Part shown: positions 26,914-37,561 of the stretch, in pieces
How the letters are laid out: each line of letters opens with the position of its first letter
How positions within the stretch are numbered: the stretch's first letter is position 1
Origin: DASQUK01 sp035697145
GTDB taxonomy: Bacteria; Actinomycetota; Acidimicrobiia; Acidimicrobiales; VFJN01
Reading direction: 5' to 3'
Length of the DNA stretch: 64,000 nt
Assembly (NCBI GenBank): GCA_035697145.1
Contig: DASSDL010000021.1
Location: forward strand, 1 to 64,000
Translations under genes and position numbers: made by a program
The notes under the pieces: model-generated
The model's input: only the letters and a program-made list of their open reading frames with translations
What the model was told of the DNA's origin: nothing
The model's database searches: none

Positions 26914-27585
26914 TCAATGCGACCGCAGCAGGAAATGCCGGTAACCCCAGCCGTCTTCCTTCCTGTAGTGCTCGTCGATGAGTTCGAGGTTCTCGGAGTC
27001 GAGCCAAGCGAGCACCTGCACGCGCTGGGGGTAGTAGTGGTACCCGGCGACGTCACCATCCACGACCTCGCCGGCCACGGCCGGGAGCCCCCTGGCGACG
27101 AGCTCGGCGTAGGCCGCTTCGACGTGCTCCTGGTCTTGCTCCTCGACCGTCAAGTAGAGGTGGCCGCTCGCTCGCATGGCTCGGTGGAGGTTCGCGAGCA
27201 CGAGCGGCCAGTCCTCGGGGGCTACGTTCTCCATCGCGTCGATGGTCATGACGGCGTCGAAGCGGGCGATAAGGGCCAGCTCCTGCAGCCCGACGTGCTC
27301 GAGCTCGATAGCGATGCCGCGAGCTCGGGCCTGCTCGAGCATGCCGGCTGATTGGTCTATGCCGACGACTCGACGGCCGCTGTCAGCCACCAGCGGGAAG
27401 TAGCGGCCGGTCCCGCATGGTGCGTCCAGCACCGTGCCTCCGGGCGGGCAGGTAGCCAGCAGACGGCGGACCCACTCTTGCTGGACCTCGTTCGGGTAGG
27501 GGTCCTGGTCGTAGGTGGCCGCCTCCGCGTCATAGTCCGCGATGACTGCGGCCCGCCGCTCGTCGATCCATGCTCGCCTATGCAC
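26914..27585 (-). CDS. Class I SAM-dependent methyltransferase
   Basis: 223 aa. SAM motif I VLDAPCGTGRYFPLVADSGR, motif II VVGIDQSAGMLEQARARG, and motif IV FDAVMTIDAMENVAPEDW. Small-molecule (Ubi/COQ5-like) methyltransferase layout. It is unrelated in sequence beyond the fold to the one at 17607-18404. It stands alone between DUF4326 and the GH3 gene. Acceptor unknown. Confidence 0.85.
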   Translation of the reverse strand: MHRRAWIDERRAAVIADYDAEAATYDQDPYPNEVQQEWVRRLLATCPPGGTVLDAPCGTGRYFPLVADSGRRVVGIDQSAGMLEQARARGIAIELEHVGLQELALIARFDAVMTIDAMENVAPEDWPLVLANLHRAMRASGHLYLTVEEQDQEHVEAAYAELVARGLPAVAGEVVDGDVAGYHYYPQRVQVLAWLDSENLELIDEHYRKEDGWGYRHFLLRSH

Positions 27586-27794
27586 AGCTCCTCCGTCGGC
27601 GCCTTCTGCCCTTAGATCGAGACGGTGGACGGTCAGGATGTTGTCACGCGCTTGTTGCGGTACCCCTCGACCGGCTTTCGCCTGCCACGTCCCGGCCGGC
27701 GCTTGGCACGAGGTGTGGTCCGCTATCGGCCACCTCGCGCCGGAGCAGCGACCTACCGGAGACGTACCACGGCTTGCAGCCTTCGAGCGAAAGG

Positions 27795-29834
<2,040 letters not shown>

Positions 29835-30098
29835 GATGTCTCCTTCGGACGGTCGAAGAAGTTGAGAGCGCCCTCTCCCACCCTCTGCCACACTCCATAC
29901 CCGGTCAGGGCGGCGCGTGTAACCAGTCCAGCCTCACGCCGAGCTCTGTAGCCGGGCGGAGGACCGTGAACACCCCCTTAGTGTCTTACTCGGCGCCAGC
30001 CGCGGTAACCGGTTTGCAAATACGGTGACGTGGAATGGTTGCGGCTCCCACGTCGGTGGCTTACGTTCCGTGCAGCAACCGACAGAGGGGGTGGCGTC

Positions 30099-31961
30099 GT
30101 GCGACGGATCGTCTTGGTCTTGGCCACGGTGACGCTGGTGGTCGGCATGGTTGGCGTGAACGCCGGGCCGTCGGCGGGGAGGGACCGGCCGTTCAGCACC
30201 TCGGACCTCATCGCGATGAAGCTGCTCCCCGCACCGCAGCAGTTCGACCTCTTGCCCGGCTTGGCGGGAGGTCAGTTCAGCAAGAAGCAGATCGAGAGGT
30301 TCACCTGCGAGAGCTCGGGCGATCCGTCGGCGGCCGCAGTCGACATGAGCTGCAACGACACGGAGTTCGGTCAGGACTTTGCGCCGGACAACGAGATCGC
30401 GATTGCGGTCGACCCTCTCGACCCGGACCACCTGCTGGCGGGCTCGAACGACTACTTCTACCGGTTCAACAACTCGACCGGGGCCCGGCAGGCCCTTGTG
30501 CCCACCGGCTTCTTCACGTCGTTCGACGGCGGTGAGACCTGGGTCGATGGCCAGATCCCCTTCGGCAGCGGTAACGGCAGCGGCGACCCAGCACCGGCCT
30601 TCGACGCCAAGAATGGTGTTGCCCTGATGGCGCAGCTCCAGAACGTGGCCGGCCAGGGCGGCGCATTCGTCGCCGCCGGAAATGTCGGTGTCAGCCGCTC
30701 GACCGATGGGGGCCTCACCTGGAGCGCGCCGGTTGTGGTGTTCAAGGGCACCGGCGCTGGCATCGGCCCGGCGAACAACGCGGTGTTCTGGGACAAGGAA
30801 TACATCGCGGTGGACAACAACCCCGGCTCCCCCCACTACGGCCGCACCTACGTGACGGCCAGCCGGTTCCTCAACGGTCTCCAGGGGAGCTACGCCGAGT
30901 CGCCGATCTATTTGACCTACTCCGATGATGGCGGTTCGACGTGGAGCACGCCGCGGGAGATCTCGGGGTCGAACCCCACCTACTGCACGCATCAGGAGAC
31001 CGGTCCCCCGAGCGAGTGCGACGAGGACCAGTTCAGCTATCCGGCGGTCGCGTCGAACGGAGACGTCTACGTCCACTTCCTCAACGGCCAGAACGAGGCG
31101 GAGTGGGAGGTGCCGCTCGATCTCGACAACCAGGTCATGGTGGTGAAGTCCGCTGACGGTGGCGCCTCGTTCTCGGCCCCCGTTCCCGCCGCCCAGCTGG
31201 AGGACGGCCTGTCGGACATGCCATTTTCGGTGATATTCCGGCAGACGGTCTGGGGTCACCAGATCCGCTGGGCCTCGGCCGGGAACATCTCCGTGGATCC
31301 GACCAACCCCGACAACGTGACGATCGTGTTCGCCGACCGGGGGACGCCCAACCCGAACGCGACGCCTGACTGCTTCCTCGCGTTGCCCGGCGAAGCGCCC
31401 GACTACGACCCCTGCGCGGCCGGCCCGGACTCGGACACCGACGTATTCGTAACGACCTCGACGGACGGCGGGGCGACGTGGTCGGGACGGACGCTGCTCG
31501 ACGGGACGTTCGGGCACCAGTGGTTCCCGTGGGGCGGCTACACGTCGGCAGGCACGTTCGTGGCCGCCTGGGACGAGGACATCGATCCCGCCGACGACGG
31601 CCGCGCCGACGCGTTCCAGCACGTCGTGAACACTGGTAGCGGGAAGCAGTTCCTCGGTGTCCCGGAGCAAATCGACATCTCGGTCACGCATTGGGCGGGG
31701 CAATACACGACTGCTTGGCCTGCGGTCTGTGGACCCGCCGGATACACCGATCCGCCGTGGCCCGGCAGCGCCGAGGGCAAGGACTGCAACGTGTTCCACG
31801 GCGACTACACCGGCCTGGCAGTGGGGCCCGATGACACGATCCACGTGGTGTGGACCGGCCTCAACGCCCGGGCGACCTCGCCACAGATCGACTTCTACAC
31901 CGGCGCACCACACGACGGGTATCGGCAAGACGCGATGTACGCGCAGGTCGCTGCGCCCTAA
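30099..31961 (+). CDS. Secreted BNR/Asp-box (sialidase-like) beta-propeller protein
   Basis: 620 aa. GTG 30099 follows GAGGGGGTGG, and the protein starts with a signal peptide (VRRIVLVLATVTLVVGMVGV). Five Asp-box-like turns typical of six-bladed sialidase propellers are seen: SFDGGETW, STDGGLTW, SDDGGSTW, SADGGASF and STDGGATW. The catalytic Arg triad of sialidases cannot be confirmed by eye, so this may be a binding or hydrolytic propeller rather than a true sialidase. Several Cys pairs (for example FTCESSG...MSCND) fit extracellular disulphides. It is divergent from the GH3 gene. Confidence 0.75.
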   Translation: MRRIVLVLATVTLVVGMVGVNAGPSAGRDRPFSTSDLIAMKLLPAPQQFDLLPGLAGGQFSKKQIERFTCESSGDPSAAAVDMSCNDTEFGQDFAPDNEIAIAVDPLDPDHLLAGSNDYFYRFNNSTGARQALVPTGFFTSFDGGETWVDGQIPFGSGNGSGDPAPAFDAKNGVALMAQLQNVAGQGGAFVAAGNVGVSRSTDGGLTWSAPVVVFKGTGAGIGPANNAVFWDKEYIAVDNNPGSPHYGRTYVTASRFLNGLQGSYAESPIYLTYSDDGGSTWSTPREISGSNPTYCTHQETGPPSECDEDQFSYPAVASNGDVYVHFLNGQNEAEWEVPLDLDNQVMVVKSADGGASFSAPVPAAQLEDGLSDMPFSVIFRQTVWGHQIRWASAGNISVDPTNPDNVTIVFADRGTPNPNATPDCFLALPGEAPDYDPCAAGPDSDTDVFVTTSTDGGATWSGRTLLDGTFGHQWFPWGGYTSAGTFVAAWDEDIDPADDGRADAFQHVVNTGSGKQFLGVPEQIDISVTHWAGQYTTAWPAVCGPAGYTDPPWPGSAEGKDCNVFHGDYTGLAVGPDDTIHVVWTGLNARATSPQIDFYTGAPHDGYRQDAMYAQVAAP

Positions 31962-32002
31962 GCGGACTTGAGTCAGGCTGGACGAGCGCACCACCGATCG
32001 GC

Positions 32003-32743
32003 TCAGATCACCCAACGTGCCTCGTGGAGGCGTTCGTACATGGGCAGGCACTCCTCGGCCACCGCGGCCGCCGGCCCATCCAGTCGCAGATGCCGCGGCC
32101 GATATTCTGCAAACCCGGTCGACTGCCACACAGCGTCGTACCAGTACCGGCCCCACACACCGTCGGAGTCCCGACGACCCGGCGGCCATGCCAGCATCTG
32201 CGCCGCGAAGTCCACCCCGACGTGGCGGCACATCGCTCGCAGGTGGGGCTCGGGATGGAGGAGGAAATCGCGCGCGTCGATGACGGGCGGCGGGCTTCCC
32301 GCAGCCACCAGCTCGTCGTACAGCCGGATCTGCTGGGGAAGGCCGAGGTCCTCGGCGGTGATGTCGGCCCGGGAGCGGACGTAGGACGCCACCACCTCGC
32401 GAGGGTCACGGATCAGCAGGACGTTGGTGAGCCCGGCGACCCAGCCTCGCGCGATCCCGGGCAGCAGGTGATGGGCCATGTGCTTCTGGTAGAAGACCCT
32501 GATCCCGCCGCGAACCGGACCGAGCAGCGCCGCCACGACCTTGCGCCAGTCGGTCTCACCGGCACCGATCACCTCGTCACGGCCCGGATGGTCCAGGCCG
32601 GTCACCATCAGGTAGTGGGCATAGAGCGGCTCGTCGACCACCACCGTGTCGTGGCGGTTCTCCCATGACCGCATCAGGGCAGTGGAGATGTTGCGGGGGC
32701 CGGACCACACGGCCAGCCGGATCACGTCAGTGCGGGTCTCCAT
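32003..32743 (-). CDS. Sulfotransferase-like P-loop protein
   Basis: 246 aa. The phosphosulfate-binding loop at the N-terminus is WSGPRNISTALMRSWENR (PAPS 5'-phosphate binding). The 3'-phosphate-binding region is LLIRDPREVVASYVRSR, as in sulfotransferases. It lies 12 bp after the aminotransferase gene on the same strand, so they form an operon. From memory, a similar P-loop domain is fused to a class-IV aminotransferase in some plant proteins, which supports a functional link. The acceptor and whether PAPS is the true cofactor are unknown. Confidence 0.8.
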   Translation of the reverse strand: METRTDVIRLAVWSGPRNISTALMRSWENRHDTVVVDEPLYAHYLMVTGLDHPGRDEVIGAGETDWRKVVAALLGPVRGGIRVFYQKHMAHHLLPGIARGWVAGLTNVLLIRDPREVVASYVRSRADITAEDLGLPQQIRLYDELVAAGSPPPVIDARDFLLHPEPHLRAMCRHVGVDFAAQMLAWPPGRRDSDGVWGRYWYDAVWQSTGFAEYRPRHLRLDGPAAAVAEECLPMYERLHEARWVI

Positions 32744-32755
32744 TGGTCGCCGCCG

Positions 32756-33694
32756 TCAGCGTCGTGCCGCCGCGGTGACGTCACGCTCGATGGCGGCCTG
32801 GTAGAGCGCCCGCAGGCGGTGCATGACCGGCCGGTTGTCACCGTCACCGATCATGCGCCCATCGACCTCGCGGACGGGCACGATGCCGGCGAAGGTGCCG
32901 GTGACGAACGCTTCGTCGGCGCCGTACACGTCCGTCAGGCTGAAGTCGCGCTCGTAGGTCGGGATGTCGGCCTCGCGCGACAACCGCAGCACCGTGCCGC
33001 GGGTGATGCCACCGAGGCAGAAGGCGCCCGACGACGTCCAGAGGTCGCCACGGCGGACGACGAAGAAGTGGGTGGAGTTGCACGTGGCGACAAAGCCGTG
33101 CGGGTCGAGCATCAGCGCCTCGTCAGCACCCGCTGAGTAGGCCTGGATGCAGGCGGTGATGTCGTTGAGCTTGCTGTGGGTGTTCAACTTGGGGTCCAGC
33201 ACGTCCGGATAGGGGCGCCGCACGTGGACGGTGAACAGGCGGATCCCGGTGTCGAGGATTGCGCGTCTCGGCTGCTTGTACTCGGGGACGATCACGATCG
33301 TCGCCGGTCCGACCGTCACCCGAGGATCCTGGTACGGCGTTCGCTTCACACCCCGGGTCACCATGAGGCGCACATGCACGCCGTCGGTCATCCCGTTGGC
33401 GCGCAGCGTCTCGTAGATCGCGCGTCGCAGGTCATGTCGGCTGAGCCCGATGTCGAGCGCGATCGCCTTCGCGCCCTCGTAGAGGCGGTCGAGATGCTGG
33501 TCGAGGAACACTGGGTGGCCGCCGTGGACCCGCAGCCCCTCCCACACGCCATCGCCGAGCACGAATCCCGAGTCGAAGACCGACACAACAGCCTCCGCCC
33601 GATGCTTGAGCTCCCCGTTGACAGAGACGAGCGCCGCGTCGTTGCGCGGGTCGTCGTCGTAGTCGTGCACCCCGTGGACCACCTGATCCGTCAC
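32756..33694 (-). CDS. PLP-dependent class IV aminotransferase (branched-chain/D-amino-acid type)
   Basis: 312 aa, GTG 33694 behind GGAGG. Transfers an amino group with PLP bound to the Lys in NTHSKLNDI. Fold-type IV features are SVFDSGFVLGDGVWEGLRVH at the N-terminus, VRLMVTRGVKR, ADEALMLDPHGFVATCNSTH and GGITRGTVLRL. The frame continues upstream to 33967 but without family similarity. Could be a branched-chain, D-amino-acid or aminodeoxychorismate-lyase-like enzyme. Operon partner of the sulfotransferase-like gene. Confidence 0.9.
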   Translation of the reverse strand: MTDQVVHGVHDYDDDPRNDAALVSVNGELKHRAEAVVSVFDSGFVLGDGVWEGLRVHGGHPVFLDQHLDRLYEGAKAIALDIGLSRHDLRRAIYETLRANGMTDGVHVRLMVTRGVKRTPYQDPRVTVGPATIVIVPEYKQPRRAILDTGIRLFTVHVRRPYPDVLDPKLNTHSKLNDITACIQAYSAGADEALMLDPHGFVATCNSTHFFVVRRGDLWTSSGAFCLGGITRGTVLRLSREADIPTYERDFSLTDVYGADEAFVTGTFAGIVPVREVDGRMIGDGDNRPVMHRLRALYQAAIERDVTAAARR

Positions 33695-33944
33695 CCCGAA
33701 CCCTCCTCGCCTCCAGCACGCGACCGCGTGGCTGGGGCGATTCTGCCCGCCGTGTCCGACGGGCCAAACGACGTGGCGGCACGCATCGACACCGTCATTC
33801 CGCAGGACCCGTCCACCGGTGCGTCCTCTCCGGGCCACCAACATTCGTGCCACACTCCGATCCGCACCGCGCGGACGTGCCCGGCGCCGTCGCTGGCGGC
33901 CGTGAATGACCGTACGCGGATGGGACATCGCCGCAGGAGGCCAC

Positions 33945-34997
33945 ATGCAGCTACCGCTCTTCCCCACGATGCTCGTCGGCAGTTACGCCCAACCGGAGTG
34001 GCTGATCGATCGAGGGAAGCTCGCGGGACGGTTTCCGCCACGTGTGCGAGCACGCGAGCTGTGGCTCGTCGAGGAGCCATATCTCGAGGAGGCCCAGGAC
34101 GATGCGACCGTGCTCGCGGTCCGTGCTCAGGAGGAAGCCGGCCTCGACGTCATCACCGACGGCGAGATGCGACGGGAGAGCTACTCCAATCGGTTCGCCA
34201 CGGCGCTCGCCGGGGTCGACATCGACAACCCGGGGACGGCTCTCGACCGGAGCGGTCATCCCAACCCGGTACCGAGGATCGTCGGGCCGATCCGGCGGCA
34301 TCACCCTGTGGAGGTCGAAGACGTGCGCTTCCTGCGCAGCCACACGGATCGCCCGATCAAGATGACCGTTCCCGGACCTTTCACGATGACGCAGCAGGCG
34401 CAGAACGACCACTACCCCGACGAGGCGAGCGCCGCCCTGGCGTACGCGGAGGCCGTGAACGAGGAGATCCGCGATCTGTTCGAGGCTGGGGCGGACATGG
34501 TGCAGATCGACGAGCCGTACCTCCAGGCACGTCCCGAGAAGGCGAGGGAGTACGGGGTGGCGGCGCTCGACCGGGCGCTCGACGGGGTCAGCGGCATGAC
34601 CGCGGTCCACATCTGCTTCGGATACGCCGCCATCATCCACGAACGCCCGTCCGGCTACTCGTTCCTGCCGGAGCTGGCGGCGTGCTCGTGCGACGCAGTC
34701 TCGATCGAGACAGCCCAGTCACAGCTCGACTGCTCCGTCCTCGCCGAGCTGCCCGGCAAGAAGATCATTCTCGGCGTCATCAACCTCGGCGACCACACCG
34801 TCGAAACGGCAGGCGTCGTCGCGGACCGGATCCGCAGAGCGCTGCCCCACGTGCCGGCCGAGGACATCATCGTGGCGCCCGACTGCGGCATGAAGTACCT
34901 CCCGCGCGAGGTTGCCTTCGACAAGATGCGTGCCATGGTCGACGGGGCCCGTGTTCTTCGCGGCGAGGTGGCTAGCTCAGCGGCGACCGGCCCCTGA
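33945..34997 (+). CDS. MetE C-terminal-domain-like (cobalamin-independent methionine synthase family) protein
   Basis: 350 aa, about half of full MetE: it is the catalytic C-terminal barrel only. Zinc/homocysteine-site elements are present, HICFGYAA (H-x-C) and PDCGMKYLPRE (final Cys), as well as GEMRRESY and MVQIDEPYL. ATG 33945 follows AGGAGG. Stand-alone MetE-like proteins can be core methyltransferases using methylcobamide-protein donors or other carbon-sulphur chemistry, so methionine synthesis is possible but not certain. It converges with two small membrane-protein genes across a 172-bp palindromic repeat. Confidence 0.87.
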   Translation: MQLPLFPTMLVGSYAQPEWLIDRGKLAGRFPPRVRARELWLVEEPYLEEAQDDATVLAVRAQEEAGLDVITDGEMRRESYSNRFATALAGVDIDNPGTALDRSGHPNPVPRIVGPIRRHHPVEVEDVRFLRSHTDRPIKMTVPGPFTMTQQAQNDHYPDEASAALAYAEAVNEEIRDLFEAGADMVQIDEPYLQARPEKAREYGVAALDRALDGVSGMTAVHICFGYAAIIHERPSGYSFLPELAACSCDAVSIETAQSQLDCSVLAELPGKKIILGVINLGDHTVETAGVVADRIRRALPHVPAEDIIVAPDCGMKYLPREVAFDKMRAMVDGARVLRGEVASSAATGP

Positions 34998-34998
34998 C

Positions 34999-35170
34999 GG
35001 GCTAGTGCCTCGTCAGGCAACGTTTGCGACGTGCCACGCCGGCCAGATTCGCCGCTGGCTGCGTCCTCGTCCTTGACGTAGCTACGGCTATGCCTTCGTC
35101 CTGCGTCCTTGCCACCGACGAATCTGACTCGCCGTGGCCCGCCGAACATCACCTGAGGAGGCACTAGCCC
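34999..35170. repeat. 172-bp inverted-repeat element between convergent genes
   Basis: The ends are perfect 13-bp inverted repeats, GGGCTAGTGCCTC (34999-35011) and GAGGCACTAGCCC (35158-35170). After one mismatch the match continues TCAGG/CCTGA. Inner blocks also pair: CAGATTCG with CGAATCTG, and GCGTCCTCGTCC... near 35063 with GGACGCAGGACGA-like sequence of the other arm. The centre (about 35080) contains the palindrome GTAGCTAC. No open reading frame fits inside. It could be a MITE-like or REP-like element, and would form a long hairpin that may also end transcription from both sides. Confidence 0.7.
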
Positions 35171-35195
35171 ATCGCCCGCCGTGGATTCGGTGGAG

Positions 35196-35399
35196 TCATT
35201 GCCAATCGACGCGCACGAAGAGGTGCCAACCGAGCCAGATCCATGCGGCCAGGAGCACGAACCGAGCCGGCCGCCACCGCAGAGTGAGTGTCAGCGCGTC
35301 GCCGAGCGTCCCGGACCCGCGTCGGCGAGCCGCGACCTCGACGCCGACGGCGGCCACCACCAGGAGCGCATAGCCGAGGAGCGTCACGGCGCGGGTCAT
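35196..35399 (-). CDS. Small membrane protein
   Basis: 67 aa with two hydrophobic helices, VTLLGYALLVVAAVGVEVAA and RFVLLAAWIWLGWHLFVR. The ATG at 35399 overlaps the stop of the upstream gene (ATGA, 35396-35399), so it is co-translated. It resembles the small DUF6186-type membrane proteins of actinobacteria, but the assignment is weak. Function unknown. Confidence 0.65.
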   Translation of the reverse strand: MTRAVTLLGYALLVVAAVGVEVAARRRGSGTLGDALTLTLRWRPARFVLLAAWIWLGWHLFVRVDWQ

Positions 35400-35803
35400 C
35401 GCCGGGCGAGCCCTGTGGCGGCGGCGATCCACACGACGAACGCGACAGCGCGGGCCAGATGGGAGTCGAGCGCTGCGTCAGCGATCGAGCTGACGGTCGG
35501 ATGGTCGGCCCTCGGGTGTTGCAGGTATGCCGCCAGTTGCCACGCACCCGCCGCTACGGCGAGCGCAGCCCATGTGGCGACTCCCGCCATGTCATGGGCG
35601 CTCGGTGACCGCGCCCGGCGTCGCTGCCGCGCTCCGACGGCCATGGCCGCTGCGCCGCCGAGGACGACGGCGGCTGTCGCCCGCCCCGAGAACGGAGCGA
35701 GCCCGACGGCCCACCAGGCATAAGCGGCCAGCAACACCGCGGTCAGAAGGTGTGCACCACGTCCGCGGTCGCGAGCTCTGTCGTCGCCTGGTGCTCCGCT
35801 CAT
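35396..35803 (-). CDS. Small multi-helix membrane protein
   Basis: 135 aa. Three or four hydrophobic helices (LLTAVLLAAYAWWAVGLAPF, ATAAVVLGGAAAMAVGA, GVATWAALAVAAGAWQLAAY, AVAFVVWIAAATGLA). The composition suggests an integral membrane protein; no active-site motif is visible. It follows the TetR gene by 12 bp and is coupled to the 67-aa membrane protein downstream, so the three genes may share one transcript and the TetR protein may control them. Confidence 0.65.
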   Translation of the reverse strand: MSGAPGDDRARDRGRGAHLLTAVLLAAYAWWAVGLAPFSGRATAAVVLGGAAAMAVGARQRRRARSPSAHDMAGVATWAALAVAAGAWQLAAYLQHPRADHPTVSSIADAALDSHLARAVAFVVWIAAATGLARR

Positions 35804-35815
35804 GAGATCCCGGTT

Positions 35816-36502
35816 TCAGCCAGGCGGGCGCAGCGAGCTGACGAGGTGCTGGAGCCCGTATTCGAACTGCTCGGACGATGCGGTGGTGCCAAGCTGTCGA
35901 CGAAGGGCGTGCAGGCTCGGATAGTCGGTCGGGTCGAGCTGATCGAGCGCGTCGTTCCATGCCGCGGTGTAGGCCACCGCGGGCTGCTGGTGGACGCGGG
36001 GCAGTTCCCAGACGATGAATCCGAACACGTAGGTCAGCAACGTGTAGAACGTTCGGACGGCACCCAGGTCGGAGAAGCCGGCGGCCCGTAGGACGGCGTG
36101 GACTGCCTCGAGTTGCTCGAAGACGGGCCCGACCGTGAGCCCTCTGTCGGAAAGGATCCGAGACAACGCGGGATGGGCGAGCGCTGCGTCCCGCAAGGCT
36201 CGCAGGTAGCCGACGACCCTGCCTTCCCAGTCGTCGGCGTCTCCGTCCGGGACCGCCACACCGCTCAGCACCCGCTCGGCGACCGCGTCGACCAGATCGT
36301 CCTTGTCCGCCACGTGCCGGTACAGCGACATGGTTCCCACCTCGAGGCGCTTGGCGAGCGACGGCATCGTGACCGCCTCGAATCCGTCCTCGTCGAGCAG
36401 CGCCAGCGCGGCCTCGACGATGCGGTCGCGGGACAGCGTGTTGCGCGGCACTCGGCGCGACCGGCTGCTCGCAGCGGACCTGACCCGACGGTTGCTGGGC
36501 AT
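35816..36502 (-). CDS. TetR-family transcriptional regulator
   Basis: 228 aa. ATG 36502 follows GGGAGG. The helix-turn-helix (about residues 22-68) reads SRDRIVEAALALLDEDGFEA, then VTMPSLAKRLEVGTMSLYRH, exactly the TetR DNA-binding pattern. The C-terminal half matches the TetR_C (tetracycline-repressor-like) class with YTLLTYVFGFIVWELPR. Between this gene and the divergent MBL gene lies a cluster of TACGCTA half-sites, the probable operator controlling both directions. Confidence 0.9.
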   Translation of the reverse strand: MPSNRRVRSAASSRSRRVPRNTLSRDRIVEAALALLDEDGFEAVTMPSLAKRLEVGTMSLYRHVADKDDLVDAVAERVLSGVAVPDGDADDWEGRVVGYLRALRDAALAHPALSRILSDRGLTVGPVFEQLEAVHAVLRAAGFSDLGAVRTFYTLLTYVFGFIVWELPRVHQQPAVAYTAAWNDALDQLDPTDYPSLHALRRQLGTTASSEQFEYGLQHLVSSLRPPG

Positions 36503-36525
36503 CGCACCTCCCGACCTCGCGACTT

Positions 36526-36567
36526 GCGTATAACATACGCTAACGTAATAGCGTACCAGATACGCTA
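36526..36567. promoter_or_regulatory. TetR operator cluster between regulator and MBL gene
   Basis: GCGTAT-N3-ATACGC (36526-36540) overlaps TACGCTA (36536-36542). That pairs with TAGCGTA (36549-36555) across a 6-bp spacer, and another TACGCTA follows at 36561-36567. The repeated palindromic half-sites in an 84-bp divergent gap strongly suggest TetR binding sites covering both promoters. A possible -35 box for the plus-strand gene is TTGCGT at 36524-36529. Confidence 0.65.
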
Positions 36568-36586
36568 GCCGACCGGGAGGTCTCGC

Positions 36587-37450
36587 ATGGCACCGCACAT
36601 CAGACGTGTCGCCAGGTTCAGCACTGGCTCCGTCGACATCCACCCTCAGCACGCCCACCGTGGACGCTCGCCGATGTATTGGTGGATCCTCACCTCACGA
36701 CGGTGGCTGACCGGCCGGCCGATCAACGTCTATGTCATCGAGCACACCGAGGGGGTCGTGCTGTTCGACACGGGCCAGGACCGAGCGTCCGTGACCGAGC
36801 CGAGTTACTTCCCCGATGGTCCCGTCGGCCTGATCTACCGCCGGCTCGCCCGATTCGAGGTCAGCGAGGACGAGACCATCACCGCCGGCCTCGCTCGCCT
36901 CGGCTACGGCCCTGCTGATGTGACCGCCGCGGTCATCTCCCATCTCCACCAAGACCACATCGGTGGCGTGCGCGAGATCCCCGGCGCGGACCTCCTGGTG
37001 TCCGCCGCCGAGTGGCGGTCCCTGCACCGGCCGCTGGCCGAAGCACGGGGCCTGCTCCGCCACCACATCGACATTCCGGGTCTCCGGTGGTCACCCGTTG
37101 AGTTCACGACACTCGAAGACCCATCGCTCGCGCCCTTCACCAGAGGATCTGACCTGTTCGGCGATGGATCACTCGTCCTTCTCCCGACCCCGGGGCACAC
37201 CCATGGCTCGATGTCGCTGCTCGTTCGTCGCGGCGAGACGGTGCCGCTTCTGCTCGCCGGCGACCTCACCTATGACATCCACGCCTTCGAAAGCGGCGTG
37301 ACAGGAGGCGTCGGTAGCGGACATCAACTGCGCCGGACGCGCGACAAGGTGCTCGCCCTGCGGGCGAACAACCCCGGGATGCAGATCCTCGCCGCCCACG
37401 ACCCGGCTGCCGCCGGCCTCCTCGACGCCGCCCAACCGGTGGCCCAGTGA
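36587..37450 (+). CDS. MBL-fold lactonase-like hydrolase (AHL-lactonase/AttM type)
   Basis: 287 aa. The dinuclear zinc site HLHQDHIGG (HxHxDH) is followed by PGHTHGSMSLL (His ligand), LLAGDLTY (Asp bridging ligand) and LAAHDP (last His). The N-terminal INVYVIEHTEGVVLFDTGQD matches the N-acyl-homoserine-lactonase group. ATG 36587 follows GGGAGG. The divergent TetR regulator and its operator suggest inducible expression by a small effector, possibly the substrate. Quorum quenching is one possibility among lactone or ester hydrolysis. Confidence 0.85.
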   Translation: MAPHIRRVARFSTGSVDIHPQHAHRGRSPMYWWILTSRRWLTGRPINVYVIEHTEGVVLFDTGQDRASVTEPSYFPDGPVGLIYRRLARFEVSEDETITAGLARLGYGPADVTAAVISHLHQDHIGGVREIPGADLLVSAAEWRSLHRPLAEARGLLRHHIDIPGLRWSPVEFTTLEDPSLAPFTRGSDLFGDGSLVLLPTPGHTHGSMSLLVRRGETVPLLLAGDLTYDIHAFESGVTGGVGSGHQLRRTRDKVLALRANNPGMQILAAHDPAAAGLLDAAQPVAQ

Positions 37451-37561
37451 CCTCGAGCACCGGACGCATCGAAGCGTCCTGGTGTCCTGCCACACGGAAG
37501 GCCGTGCCCGGCGCTCCGGCGGCCATCACGCCCGGGTCGGCCGGCGGGTCGAACCGAGCCC

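Noticed and set aside
33176..34975. 599-codon open frame overlapping the aminotransferase and MetE-like genes
   Set aside because: No domain pattern; explained by codon bias of the real genes in other frames.
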